Shown here: positions 43,903 through 52,837 of the stretch, piece after piece
Layout of the letters: each line of letters begins with the position of its first letter
Numbering within the stretch: position 1 is the first letter of the stretch
NCBI RefSeq assembly: GCF_016428915.1
Contig: NZ_JAELTP010000029.1
Span: 1 to 55,097 of the forward strand
From: Pandoraea sp. ASV26
GTDB lineage: Bacteria > Pseudomonadota > Gammaproteobacteria > Burkholderiales > Burkholderiaceae
DNA: 55,097 nt
Direction: 5' to 3'
Translations under genes and position numbers: made by a program
The notes under the pieces: model-generated
Databases searched by the model: none
Told to the model about the DNA's origin: nothing
Seen by the model: the letters and a program-made list of their open reading frames with translations, nothing else

Positions 43903-43978
43903 TGGTGGGGCGTGAGTGACTCGAACACTCGACCTACGGATTAAGAGTCCGCTGCTCTACCAACTGAGCTAACGCCCC
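43903..43978 (-). tRNA. tRNA-Lys (CTT), copy 3
   Basis: First copy to be transcribed; 76 nt with CCA, anticodon CTT. Confidence 0.94.
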
Positions 43979-43990
43979 AACGAGACCGAG

Positions 43991-44019
43991 ATAATATCGA
44001 CTCTTCCGCATGGGGTCAA
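43991..44019 (-). promoter_or_regulatory. Sigma-70 promoter of the tRNA-Lys cluster
   Basis: On the minus strand TTGACC (44014-44019), 17-bp spacer, TATTAT (43991-43996), ending 13 bp from copy 3. Confidence 0.8.
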
Positions 44020-44049
44020 CCCTAAATGGTGAAAATCCGCAAAAAGGTC

Positions 44050-44235
44050 TCAGGCGAGCAGGGGAACGAGCTCGAAGGCCAGCACGGCGAGCACCGCGCC
44101 GATGACCACGAGTAGCGAGCGCCAGCACATTCGGACAGCGCCCTTGCAGGGCATTGCGCCCACGAGGATCGCACCAAAGACGGCGATCGCAAACATGCTG
44201 ATGAGTTGCGCGTTGGAAAGGTGGGGCATGATCAT
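44050..44235 (-). CDS. Small two-helix membrane protein (paralogue of the one at 30693)
   Basis: A 61-residue protein, MIMPHLSNAQLISMFAIAVFG then ILVGAMPCKGAVRMCWRSLLVVIGAVLAVLAFELVPLLA (in pieces). Two hydrophobic helices and a basic connecting loop. The sequence lines up with the 62-residue protein at 30693-30881. GGGAGA precedes ATG 44235. Function unknown. Confidence 0.68.
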   Translation of the reverse strand: MIMPHLSNAQLISMFAIAVFGAILVGAMPCKGAVRMCWRSLLVVIGAVLAVLAFELVPLLA

Positions 44236-44409
44236 CGTCGATCTCCCTGCCGCTATCGCGTGAGTTAAGACGCGATTCCAGTATAGAAAATGGCGCTCTC
44301 CAAGCAAAGCGGCGCGACAACCGGGATTTCCCCAGTGGCCGCGCCGTGCGTTGTTGCTTTGCGATCTGTCCGATTCAGTCGACTCGAACGCCGCTCAGGG
44401 ACATCAACG

Positions 44410-44649
44410 TTATTCGGGCAGGTCGAGAATCAGGACGATCGTCCATGCGTCTTCGCCTTCGTGGTGGTACTGACGCTCCACCACGACGAACGGTTGCTTC
44501 TTGTCGCCCTGGCCGAGGAACAGCACGTCGCCTTCGGCCGGCATGCATTCGATCGGCGGCAACGCGAGAGGGGTGCCCTTGGGGACGAGCTTCTCGGCCT
44601 TCTTCGCTGCGCGCTCGGTCCACTCGATATCGAATTCGATCTGACTCAC
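44410..44649 (-). CDS. Small hypothetical protein
   Basis: A 79-residue cytoplasmic protein starting at GTG (VSQIEFDIEWTERAAKKAEKLVPKG), then PPIECMPAEGDVLFLGQGDKKQPFVVVERQYHHEG and a C-terminal ILDLPE. The layout suggests a small beta-rich fold. AGGAT lies 10 nt upstream. No family recognised. Confidence 0.6.
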   Translation of the reverse strand: MSQIEFDIEWTERAAKKAEKLVPKGTPLALPPIECMPAEGDVLFLGQGDKKQPFVVVERQYHHEGEDAWTIVLILDLPE

Positions 44650-44713
44650 CGGATGATCCTGTCTATGCAAAATGAAACGGCTGCATGGTAGCACGCAGCT
44701 TGCGAGGCATCAT

Positions 44714-44745
44714 AAAAAAGCCCGCTCCCTGGGCGGGGAACGGGC
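44714..44745 (-). terminator. Terminator-like hairpin
   Basis: GCCCGTTCCCC / GGGAGCGGGC stem followed by six T's on the minus strand. Confidence 0.65.
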
Positions 44746-45055
44746 GAAGGTCCCATGCGATAACGGGGAACGCATGGCGACAGGAGATGCGCCCGTGGGA
44801 AGCCGTCGGTGCCTGCTTGACCAGAGGGGAAGAAAGCTGGTCTGGGGTGCATGACGGCTTGCCCGGCAAGGCGTGGGCGCGCGCCTGTCGGCGGGACAAA
44901 ACGAGGTGACGCAGCACAGGCGGGCGATGCCGTCCCGCCTGTGTGCGTCACGTCATGCTGCCGGGGTACGGCAACACGACGAGGGACGGTCTGGTCCGGA
45001 GCGGCACGCTTTTATCGAGTGCGTGTGACTGCCCGGGCCGGTCGAGGGGTCGCGC

Positions 45056-45079
45056 AATGGCGCAATGGCGCAATGGCGG
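45056..45079. repeat. Triple CGCAATGG repeat
   Basis: Three perfect tandem octamers just downstream (on the minus strand) of the DUF4148 gene. Confidence 0.8.
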
Positions 45080-45103
45080 GTTCAAGCCTTAACGTTTTAC
45101 GTC

Positions 45104-45436
45104 TTACGGATTCGAGGGCGTCATCTCGCCGTTCTGGCGCGCGCGCACGAGTTCTTCGTACACCTGAGCGCGGGTCTTGCCCGGTTCGTTGCTGCGCTTG
45201 AGCGAGTTGAGTACCGGGTACTCGTAATCATTTTGCGGGATCAGCCCCTGCGCACGGGCGTCGACCAATTCCTGACGCACTTGGGCGCGCGTGAGTTGCG
45301 ACGTTTGCGATACCCATCCGAGTTGTGAGCCTTCTGGGTAGGCGTCGCTGGTGCGAGCGGTTTGTGCGAAAGCCGCACCGGCTGCGGTGGCCATCACGGC
45401 CGACACCAGGGCCGAAGCGATGAGCTTGCGATTCAT
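45104..45436 (-). CDS. DUF4148 domain protein
   Basis: A 110-residue exported protein with signal peptide (MNRKLIASALVSAVMATAAGAAFA, cleaved near residue 24). The mature part shows the family signature SQLTRAQVRQELVDARAQGLIP and TRAQVYEELVRARQNGEM. DUF4148 is abundant in Burkholderiaceae; function unknown, periplasmic. AGGAG stands 8 nt before ATG. Confidence 0.88.
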   Translation of the reverse strand: MNRKLIASALVSAVMATAAGAAFAQTARTSDAYPEGSQLGWVSQTSQLTRAQVRQELVDARAQGLIPQNDYEYPVLNSLKRSNEPGKTRAQVYEELVRARQNGEMTPSNP

Positions 45437-45625
45437 GACGATAACTCCTGTTCTTCTGTGCTGCGGCGGCGCGCGATGCATCGGTACCGGCGTTGGGTTT
45501 GTAACGACGCGGTATGCGTTGCGTGCGACCGATGAAGAGAGTCTAAGCGTCTGGCTATCGCAGAAAAACGCCAATTGACGGAATGAATACTTACGCGGTT
45601 AGCAACAATGCGCGATGGGCCTTCC

Positions 45626-45653
45626 AAAAAAAACGCCACCGAAGCGGTGGCGT
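45626..45653 (-). terminator. Rho-independent terminator of the LysE gene
   Basis: AACGCCACC / GGTGGCGTT stem with eight T's on the minus strand, right after the transporter stop. Confidence 0.88.
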
Positions 45654-45685
45654 TTGCGATGGTGCCGGTGGCCCCGGCGTGGTGT

Positions 45686-46303
45686 TCAGCGTGTGGCGAT
45701 GGCGACGGCAGCGCCGGCCATGACCGTGCCGGTGGCCCGATTCAGGCGTCGCACGGCGCGCGCCGAGCTGAGCAGTCGACGGGCGCGCGACGCGAGCACG
45801 ATGTAGCTGCCGAACACGATGCAGAGCACCGCCAGCGTGACGCCCACGACTTCGATATAGCCGAGCGCCGTCACCTTCTGCAAATCGAGCAGGTTGGGCA
45901 GCAGGGCGAAGTAGAACACTACGACTTTCGGGTTACCCATCGTGACCGACAGGCCGCCGAGGAACAGTCGCCAAGACTTCTCGCGCGGTGCCGTGGTCAT
46001 CGGCTCCGTGGGGGCGATGGCCGGGGCGTGCCACATCTTCCATGCGAGATAGAGGAGGTAGGCGGCGCCCGCGTATTTGATCGCCAGAAAGACACCAGCG
46101 AACGTATGCGCAAGGGCGGCCACGCCGAGCACGGCCAACGTGAGCCAGACAACATCTCCGATCGCCACGCCTGCCGAGAAGGCGATGGCGCCCTGCATGC
46201 CGCGTCCGAGCACTCGCGCGACGATGGCCGCAATGCCCGGCCCTGGCGTACCCGCGCCCACGAACAGGGCGAGGGCGAATGTCAACAAGTGTGTCCAATC
46301 CAT
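45686..46303 (-). CDS. LysE/RhtB family exporter
   Basis: A 205-residue inner-membrane exporter of amino acids or related metabolites. The hallmark PGPG motif is at about 20-23 (GAGTPGPGIAA), six hydrophobic segments follow, and GNPKVVVFYFALLPN is the second signature. Followed by a strong terminator; the rhodanese gene precedes it by 50 bp and may share a transcript. Confidence 0.87.
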   Translation of the reverse strand: MDWTHLLTFALALFVGAGTPGPGIAAIVARVLGRGMQGAIAFSAGVAIGDVVWLTLAVLGVAALAHTFAGVFLAIKYAGAAYLLYLAWKMWHAPAIAPTEPMTTAPREKSWRLFLGGLSVTMGNPKVVVFYFALLPNLLDLQKVTALGYIEVVGVTLAVLCIVFGSYIVLASRARRLLSSARAVRRLNRATGTVMAGAAVAIATR

Positions 46304-46353
46304 CTCGGCGTCTCCTCGCGTTGATGACGATCAGCGTTGTCTGAAAAAGCGGG

Positions 46354-46821
46354 TCAGGCGCCCAGCCAGGGAAGGCCGCGGAAGCACCAGCCGCTCACGT
46401 GCTTGCGATGGCCTGCGCTGTCCTTGTCACCTTCGAAGCCTTCGAGAATATCGAACGACAGCGTGTAACCTGCTTCGTATGCGACTTTGGCGGCCGCCTT
46501 CGAGCGCGCGGCGCTGCGGCACAGAAACAGCAGCGGCGTATTCTTGTCAGGCGTCTGAGAGGCGAGTTGTTCGAGGAAGTGCTCGTTGGGCACACCGCCC
46601 GGATAACGCACCCATTCAACGTTGGCGTACTGACCGTCGGGCACTTGCGGGCGGCCGACCCAATCGAGTTCGGCGCGCGTGCGCACGTCGATCAGGCGAA
46701 CGTTGGCATCGGCATTGAGCAGCGCCAGCGCTTCTTCCGGGGTTACGGCGCCCGCGTAGGCGAGTTGACCACTGGCGCGGCGTTGGATGGCTTGGTCGAG
46801 AATGGCTTTAGCGCTTGTCAT
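46354..46821 (-). CDS. Rhodanese-like sulfurtransferase
   Basis: A 155-residue single-domain rhodanese. RLIDVRTRAELDWVGRPQ (pieces) opens the fold, and the active loop is CRSAARSKAAA with catalytic C101. YEAGYTLSFDILEGFEGDKD follows. Thiosulfate or protein-persulfide transfer is expected; the physiological acceptor is unknown. Confidence 0.86.
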   Translation of the reverse strand: MTSAKAILDQAIQRRASGQLAYAGAVTPEEALALLNADANVRLIDVRTRAELDWVGRPQVPDGQYANVEWVRYPGGVPNEHFLEQLASQTPDKNTPLLFLCRSAARSKAAAKVAYEAGYTLSFDILEGFEGDKDSAGHRKHVSGWCFRGLPWLGA

Positions 46822-47065
46822 ATTGCTGTTATCTCGTTAGTCGAAGGTTGTCGTTCATTCTAGCGTGCACTTTGTGCGAGATGCGCAGTAGCTGACAGGG
46901 AAAATTGCCGCGATGCGAAGCACGCGGGACGTCCAAGACACCTGCGAGATCTCGCGCAATGTATTTCGCAAGACGCTCGCAGGGCATTACGACGGTGCAG
47001 CGCGACGCACAACTTCGGGTCGCGGTTTGGGATGGTTGGCACTGAAAAGGTGCATAATCCGCAAA

Positions 47066-47083
47066 TGCACCGATTTGGTGTGA
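47066..47083. promoter_or_regulatory. NtrC enhancer site
   Basis: TGCACCGATTTGGTGTGA fits the NtrC consensus TGCACC-N5-GGTGCA with one mismatch in the second half. It is about 150 bp upstream of the sigma-54 promoter, a usual enhancer distance. Neighbouring GGTGCA, GGTGCG and GTGCACC elements may add half-sites. Confidence 0.65.
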
Positions 47084-47214
47084 TTTTGGTGCGAGGTGCA
47101 CCGAAATAGAGAATTTGAGCCCATGAGCGGGAATTCGGGGCTGGGCGCACCAGCATCGATTATTCCCTTAGAAATCAGAGGGTGAAGCTGAGGCAAGGTG
47201 AGTTGGCAGGGCAT

Positions 47215-47230
47215 TGGCACGCTTCCTGCT
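47215..47230 (+). promoter_or_regulatory. Sigma-54 promoter of glnA
   Basis: TGGCACGCTTCCTGCTT matches the -24/-12 consensus TGGCACG-N4-TTGCT with GG and GC exactly 10 bp apart. Transcription would start near 47241, giving a leader of about 87 nt. Confidence 0.8.
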
Positions 47231-47327
47231 TTACACAGGCGAATCCGAACACGGAGTTCGTTAAGAGGGTGCGGCGACGCGGGCGATAAGCGCCAGCAGC
47301 GCCAGATTGAATCTTTCGGGAGATAGC

Positions 47328-48743
47328 ATGAGCAAATCTGTGGCAGATGTGATTAACCTGGTCAAGGAAGAAGACGTCAAATTCGTCGACTTCCGCTTTA
47401 CTGACACGCGCGGCAAGGAACAACACGTCTCGGTGCCGGTGTCGCACTTCGACGCCGACAAGTTCGAGAGCGGTCACGCTTTCGACGGTTCGTCGATCGC
47501 CGGTTGGAAGGGCATCGAAGCCTCGGACATGCTGCTGGTGCCGGACCCCGACACTGCCTATATCGACCCGTTCTATGAAGAAAGCACGCTGGTGCTGACC
47601 TGCGACGTGATCGAGCCGGCCGACGGCAAGGGCTACGACCGCGATCCGCGTTCCATCGCCAAGCGCGCTGAAGCCTATCTGAAGAGCACGGGCCTGGGCG
47701 ACACCGCCTTCTTCGGTCCGGAGCCGGAATTCTTCATTTTCGACTCGGTCCAGTGGAGCACCGACATGTCGGGCACGTTCGTGCGCGTCAACTCGGAAGA
47801 AGCCCCGTGGTCGTCGTCGAAGGACTTCGAAGGCGGCAACACCGGCCACCGTCCGGGCACGAAGGGCGGCTACTTCCCGGTCGCACCGGTCGACTCGTTC
47901 CAGGACATGCGCTCGGAAATGTGTCTGCTGCTCGAACAACTGGGCGTGCCGGTCGAAGTGCATCACCACGAAGTCGCGGGTCAGGGCCAGAACGAAATCG
48001 GCACCAAGTTCTCGACGCTGGTCCAGCGCGCCGACTGGACGCAGATCCTGAAGTACGTCGTGCACAACGTGGCGCACAGCTACGGCAAGACGGCCACGTT
48101 CATGCCGAAGCCGATCGTGGGCGACAACGGCTCGGGCATGCACATCCACCAGTCGGTCTGGAAGGATGGTCAGAACCTGTTCGCCGGTAACGGCTACGGC
48201 GGTCTGTCGGAATTCGCGCTGTACTACATCGGCGGCATCATCAAGCACGCTCGCGCGCTGAACGCCATCACGAACCCGTCGACGAACTCGTACAAGCGTC
48301 TCGTGCCGCACTTCGAAGCACCGGTGAAGCTGGCCTACTCGGCCCGTAACCGCTCGGCCTCGATCCGCATTCCGTACGTTGCCAACCCGAAGGGCCGCCG
48401 CATCGAAGCGCGCTTCCCGGACCCGATGGCCAACCCGTACCTGGCCTTCTCGGCCATGCTGATGGCCGGTCTGGATGGCGTGCAGAACAAGATCCACCCG
48501 GGTGAAGCGGCTGACAAGAATCTGTACGACCTGCCGCCGGAAGAGGATGCAAAGATCCCGACCGTGTGCTCGAGCCTCGAACAGGCGCTGGAATACCTGA
48601 ACGAAGACCGCGAGTTCCTGACCCGTGGTGGCGTGTTCACTGACGGCATGCTCGATTCGTACATCGCGCTCAAGACGGAAGAAGCACGTCGTGTGGCCAT
48701 GACCACGCACCCGCTCGAGTTCGAACTGTACTACTCGCTGTAA
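47328..48743 (+). CDS. glnA: Glutamine synthetase, type I
   Basis: A 471-residue GSI-beta dodecamer subunit that makes glutamine from glutamate, ammonia and ATP. Signatures: [73 protein letters not shown] and [10 protein letters not shown] (pieces). The adenylylation site NLYDLPPEE is present, so activity is expected to be tuned by GlnE. ATG 47328 has GGGAGA upstream. Sigma-54 and NtrC sites precede it; ntrB and ntrC follow. Confidence 0.97.
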   Translation: MSKSVADVINLVKEEDVKFVDFRFTDTRGKEQHVSVPVSHFDADKFESGHAFDGSSIAGWKGIEASDMLLVPDPDTAYIDPFYEESTLVLTCDVIEPADGKGYDRDPRSIAKRAEAYLKSTGLGDTAFFGPEPEFFIFDSVQWSTDMSGTFVRVNSEEAPWSSSKDFEGGNTGHRPGTKGGYFPVAPVDSFQDMRSEMCLLLEQLGVPVEVHHHEVAGQGQNEIGTKFSTLVQRADWTQILKYVVHNVAHSYGKTATFMPKPIVGDNGSGMHIHQSVWKDGQNLFAGNGYGGLSEFALYYIGGIIKHARALNAITNPSTNSYKRLVPHFEAPVKLAYSARNRSASIRIPYVANPKGRRIEARFPDPMANPYLAFSAMLMAGLDGVQNKIHPGEAADKNLYDLPPEEDAKIPTVCSSLEQALEYLNEDREFLTRGGVFTDGMLDSYIALKTEEARRVAMTTHPLEFELYYSL

Positions 48744-48812
48744 TCGAATCGCTGCGCAGGGAATGCGCCGGCATGACGGAACGCCTGCGGCCGACCGTCA
48801 TGCTCGACGAGC

Positions 48813-48844
48813 AAGGGGGATGGCCGCGGCCGTCCCCCTTTTTT
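48813..48844 (+). terminator. Rho-independent terminator of glnA
   Basis: GGGGGA-TGGCCGCGGCCG-TCCCCC hairpin followed by six T's. It separates glnA from ntrBC, allowing different expression levels. Confidence 0.88.
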
Positions 48845-48876
48845 ATCCGTAGCGCGTATTCACCTCGTAGCCAGCC

Positions 48877-50124
48877 ATGAACCTATCGCCTCGATCCTTG
48901 ATGAAAAGTGTCCGCGCTGGAGCGAAAGGGCAGACGAAGCATGCTTCGCATGGCGCTGCCCCCGAAGACGCCCATGCCACCGATATGACGACTGACGCTG
49001 CCGGATTGTCCAGCCACATGTCGGCGTTGCACACGAGCATTGAGCCCTGGGAGGCGAAGCTCGCGGCCACGGGTATCCTGCCCGGTCTCGAAGCGTTGCC
49101 CACCGTGTTGCTTGTGCTCGAGAAGCACACGCTACGTGTCGTGTTCGCGAATCCGGCCGCCGAGGCGCTGCTCGCGCTCTCGCGCCGCTCGCTGTCGCAG
49201 ATGACATGGAACGATGTCTTCACGAACGGCGAGGTGCTTTCGTCGACCTTGGTCGATCTCATTGCCAATCACTTTCAGACGACTCGCCTCGATCTGGTGC
49301 TTGAGCGCACCGCACAGGAGCCGCTGCATACGCATGCGATTGTGGCTGCCCCCGAGTCAGCGCCCGATTTCGTGATCGTGGAGCTGATCGAGAACGAGCA
49401 GAAGATCAAGAACGAGCGCGAGGAGCGCATCATCGACCAGGCGTTGATGAACAAGCAGCTCATCCGCAATCTGGCGCACGAGATCAAGAACCCGCTGGGC
49501 GGGATTCGCGGCGCGGCGCAGTTGCTGGAGTTCGAACTGGATCAGCGCGAGTTACGCGAGTACACGCAGGTCATCATCAAGGAGTCCGACAGGTTGCAGA
49601 CGCTGGTCGACCGCCTGCTCGAACCGCATCGTCACCCTTATATCGCCACGGACGTGAACATCCACGAAGTGTGCGAGCGCGTGCGCTCCGTGGTGCTTGC
49701 CGAGTTTCCGCAGGGCTTGTCGATCGAGCGCGACTACGACGTGAGCTTGCCCGATTTTCGCGGTGACAAGGAGCAACTCATTCAGGCGCTGCTCAACATC
49801 GTGCGAAACGGTGCGGAGGCGTTGCGCGAGCAGATCGCGCGGGGCGACGCACGCATCGAATTGCGCACGCGAGTGGCGCGAAAGATCACGATTGCCAAGC
49901 GATTGCACAAGCTGGCATTGGAATTGCATGTGATCGATAACGGGCCTGGCATTCCCGCCGACATTCGCGACCGCATCTTCTATCCGCTCGTCTCCGGGCG
50001 TGACGGCGGAAGCGGTCTGGGACTCACCCTGGCGCAGTCGTTCGTGCAGCGCCACGATGGTCTGATCGAATGCGAAAGCCGGCCCGGACGGACGGATTTC
50101 CGAATCCTGCTGCCCCTGGGCTGA
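48877..50124 (+). CDS. glnL: Nitrogen regulation histidine kinase
   Basis: A 415-residue cytoplasmic kinase/phosphatase (NtrB) acting on NtrC under control of PII. After about 55 variable residues comes a PAS-like domain (LPTVLLVLEKHTLRVVFANPAAEALL), the H box NLAHEIKNPLGGIRG with H201, N box QALLNIVRNGAEAL, G1 DNGPGIP and G2 GGSGLGL. A coiled linker (about 170-190) joins sensor and kinase. The start may be a later codon, as the first residues are not conserved. ntrC begins 62 bp downstream. Confidence 0.92.
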   Translation: MNLSPRSLMKSVRAGAKGQTKHASHGAAPEDAHATDMTTDAAGLSSHMSALHTSIEPWEAKLAATGILPGLEALPTVLLVLEKHTLRVVFANPAAEALLALSRRSLSQMTWNDVFTNGEVLSSTLVDLIANHFQTTRLDLVLERTAQEPLHTHAIVAAPESAPDFVIVELIENEQKIKNEREERIIDQALMNKQLIRNLAHEIKNPLGGIRGAAQLLEFELDQRELREYTQVIIKESDRLQTLVDRLLEPHRHPYIATDVNIHEVCERVRSVVLAEFPQGLSIERDYDVSLPDFRGDKEQLIQALLNIVRNGAEALREQIARGDARIELRTRVARKITIAKRLHKLALELHVIDNGPGIPADIRDRIFYPLVSGRDGGSGLGLTLAQSFVQRHDGLIECESRPGRTDFRILLPLG

Positions 50125-50186
50125 TACGGCCCTCACGCCGTTGGCCGTAGCACCTGCGGCCGGGCATAGACGTTACACGGTGAACA

Positions 50187-51764
50187 ATGAAGCCGATCTG
50201 GATAGTAGACGACGACCAATCGATTCGATGGGTCCTGGAAAAGGCGCTCTCGCGTGCCAACCTGCCGGTGCGCAGCTTTACGGGCCCGCGCGAAGCGAGC
50301 GCTGCGCTCGAACACGACTCGCCGCAGGTGCTGGTCTCGGACATCCGCATGGCGGGCGGCTCCGGACTCGAACTGTTGCAGATGGCCAAGCAACGCCATC
50401 CCGGACTGCCGGTCATCATCATGACCGCATTCTCGGATCTCGACAGCGCGGTCGCGGCCTTTCAGGGCGGCGCGTTCGAGTATCTGGCCAAGCCGTTCGA
50501 CGTGGATCGCGCGGTCGAGCTGATTCTGCGCGCGGTCGAAGAAAGCCTGCGCGAGGCCACAGACGACGAGCGCATCACCGAAGAGCCTGAAATTCTCGGG
50601 CAGGCCAGTGCAATGCAGGACGTGTTCCGTGCCATCGGCCGTCTGTCGCATTCGAGTGCGACCGTGCTCATCACCGGGGAATCGGGGTCGGGCAAGGAAC
50701 TGGTCGCACGCGCGTTGCACCGGCATTCGCCGCGTGCCTCGGGGCCTTTCATCGCGCTCAATACGGCCGCGATTCCGAAAGATCTGCTGGAGTCCGAATT
50801 GTTTGGCCATGAGCGCGGTGCATTCACCGGCGCGCAAGCCACGCGCCGCGGACGCTTTGAGCAGGCGGAGAGCGGTACGCTGTTCCTCGACGAAATCGGC
50901 GATATGCCGCTCGATCTGCAAACGCGTCTGTTGCGCGTGCTCTCGGACGGCAATTACTACCGGGTCGGCGGCCACAGCCCGATCAAGGCGAATGTGCGTG
51001 TCATCGCGGCAACGCATCAGAACCTGGAAGATCGTGTGCGTCAGGGGCTGTTCCGCGAGGATCTGTATCACCGCCTGAACGTGATTCGCCTGCGTCTGCC
51101 GTCGTTGCGCGAGCGTAACGAGGATATTCCGCTGCTGGTCCGTCACTTCCTGCAAAAGAGCGCGCGCGAACTGGGTGTCGAGACGAAACGTATCAGTGAG
51201 GCGGCGTTGGCGCATCTGACGCGTTTCCCGTTCCCGGGCAACGTGCGTCAACTGGAAAACCTGAGCAACTGGCTGACGGTCATGGCTCCGGCGCAGACGG
51301 TCGAGATCAAGGATCTGCCGCCGGAGTTCCAGGTGCCGGCGCCGATGGCCGGGGCGGGCGGGGCTGCGAGTGCGCCGGCGTATGCCGCTGCATCGACGTC
51401 CGCTGTGGCGGCATCGATGCCTGCGGGCGCCGCGACCGGGTACGGTGGCGGTGGTGCGGGACCTGCGGCGTCCGGCGTGGCGGCTGGCGTCAATGGCGCG
51501 CCTGCGACGACGGGCGTGGCCGGAACGTCGGGAGACGTTGCGGCGGCAGACAGCTGGGAGCCGCTCTTGCGCCGCGAGGTTGCGCGTTTGCTTCGTTCTG
51601 CGTCCCCCGACGTGATGGACCAGTTGACGCGTCGTTTCGAGACCGCATTGATCAACGAGGCGCTCGATTTCACCCGTGGGCGCAAGGTCGAAGCGGCGAG
51701 CCGTCTCGGCATCGGCCGGAACACCATCACACGCAAGATCCAGGAATTGGGGCTGGAAACCTGA
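50187..51764 (+). CDS. glnG: Nitrogen regulator NtrC, sigma-54 activator
   Basis: A 525-residue response regulator. Receiver with IVDDD (8-10), phosphorylated D52 (SDIRM) and K102; AAA+ domain with Walker A GESGSGKE (164-171), the sigma-54 contact loop GAFTGA (211-216), FLDEIGDM and R-finger region; a C-terminal HTH (AASRLGIGRNTITRKIQ). Between the AAA+ and HTH lies a long Ala/Gly-rich linker of about 100 residues, much longer than in enteric NtrC (469). Activates glnA through the enhancer at 47066. Confidence 0.95.
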   Translation: MKPIWIVDDDQSIRWVLEKALSRANLPVRSFTGPREASAALEHDSPQVLVSDIRMAGGSGLELLQMAKQRHPGLPVIIMTAFSDLDSAVAAFQGGAFEYLAKPFDVDRAVELILRAVEESLREATDDERITEEPEILGQASAMQDVFRAIGRLSHSSATVLITGESGSGKELVARALHRHSPRASGPFIALNTAAIPKDLLESELFGHERGAFTGAQATRRGRFEQAESGTLFLDEIGDMPLDLQTRLLRVLSDGNYYRVGGHSPIKANVRVIAATHQNLEDRVRQGLFREDLYHRLNVIRLRLPSLRERNEDIPLLVRHFLQKSARELGVETKRISEAALAHLTRFPFPGNVRQLENLSNWLTVMAPAQTVEIKDLPPEFQVPAPMAGAGGAASAPAYAAASTSAVAASMPAGAATGYGGGGAGPAASGVAAGVNGAPATTGVAGTSGDVAAADSWEPLLRREVARLLRSASPDVMDQLTRRFETALINEALDFTRGRKVEAASRLGIGRNTITRKIQELGLET

Positions 51765-51818
51765 CGCCAATCGCGGTAGGCTCCCGGCTTCACTGTTGAG
51801 CGATAAGGGAGTCGGACC

Positions 51819-52700
51819 ATGGCAAGACGCATCCTGTTGACGGGCGTGACCGGGCAGGTGGGCTGGGAGCTGGCGCGTAGCCTGCAAGGCATGGGCGACG
51901 TGCACGCCCCCGGGCGCCACGAGATGGACCTGCTCGATACCGACAGCGTGGTGCGCACCCTGCGTGACTTTGCCCCTGACATGATCGTCAACCCGGCGGC
52001 ATATACGGCGGTCGATCGTGCCGAGACGGATGAGGCTGCTGCCCACCAGGTCAACGCGGTCGTGCCGGGGATCATGGCCGAAGAGGCCAGGCGAATCGGC
52101 GCGCTTTTCGTTCATTACTCCACCGACTACGTTTTCGACGGAACGTCCTCCACGCCGTATCGCGAGGAGGAACCGACCAATCCGCAGAACGCCTACGGCC
52201 GCACCAAGCTGGCTGGAGAAACCGCCATCGCGGCGAGCGGCGCGAATCATCTGGTGCTGCGCACAAGCTGGGTGTACGGCTCGCGCGGCGCAAACTTCCT
52301 GCTCACAGTCCAGCGACTTGCCCGCGAGCGCGACGAGTTGCGCATCGTCGCCGATCAACATGGCGCGCCGACGTGGTGCCGCACGATCGCTGAACTGACA
52401 TCGCAGGTGCTGGTGCAGGGGTTCGGCGAAAAGGGTGTCGATGCCGACTTCTGGCGCGAGCATGGCGGCCTCTATCATCTGACGGCGGCCGGGCAGACGA
52501 CGTGGCACGGGTTCACCGAAGCGATTCTCGATCTGAGCGCGCCGGAAAAGCGCCCGAACGTTGTGGCGATTCCGACTTCTGCCTATCCATTGCCGGCCAA
52601 ACGCCCGGCGTATTCGATCCTCGACAACGACAAGCTCGCACGCACCTTTGGCGTTCGAGCGCCCGACTGGCGCGACTCGCTCAAGCTCTGTCTCGGCTGA
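51819..52700 (+). CDS. rfbD: dTDP-4-dehydrorhamnose reductase
   Basis: A 293-residue SDR-superfamily enzyme that finishes dTDP-L-rhamnose. N-terminal LLTGVTGQVGWELA, HYSTDYVFDGTS (99-110) and the catalytic pair Y126-xxx-K130 (AYGRTKLAGE) are present, as are LRTSWVYG and ADQHGAPT. Length agrees with RmlD (about 299). It stands alone, without the other rml genes. AAGGGAGT precedes the ATG. Confidence 0.9.
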   Translation: MARRILLTGVTGQVGWELARSLQGMGDVHAPGRHEMDLLDTDSVVRTLRDFAPDMIVNPAAYTAVDRAETDEAAAHQVNAVVPGIMAEEARRIGALFVHYSTDYVFDGTSSTPYREEEPTNPQNAYGRTKLAGETAIAASGANHLVLRTSWVYGSRGANFLLTVQRLARERDELRIVADQHGAPTWCRTIAELTSQVLVQGFGEKGVDADFWREHGGLYHLTAAGQTTWHGFTEAILDLSAPEKRPNVVAIPTSAYPLPAKRPAYSILDNDKLARTFGVRAPDWRDSLKLCLG

Positions 52701-52837
52701 GGCCGCGGCGTTTGCTGATGAGGCGCTGACGGGGCTGCGCACTAAATCGGAAATTCCTCAACGCGCGGCGCCGAATTCCTTGGGCAACATGGTGGCTTTT
52801 TGGCACACGCGTACCAGCGCGTGCCGGGGAGCGACGC

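Larger units (their letters stand above)
44650..45103. other. Intergenic region
   Basis: No gene recognised. Contains a terminator-like hairpin at 44714-44745 and, near 45056-45079, a triple CGCAATGG octamer repeat. Confidence 0.5.
46822..47327. other. glnA control region
   Basis: No gene is seen. It carries the sigma-54 promoter and an NtrC enhancer described separately. Confidence 0.6.

Noticed and set aside
47035-47056. TGGCACTGAAAAGGTGCA as a second sigma-54 promoter
   Set aside because: GG and GC are 12 instead of 10 bases apart; the site at 47215 has the right spacing.
47175-48710. A 511-codon open frame antisense to glnA
   Set aside because: glnA on the plus strand is certain; the antisense frame follows from strong codon bias.
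50133-52742. An 869-codon open frame antisense to ntrC and rfbD
   Set aside because: Shadow of two clearly identified genes; no domain or ribosome site.
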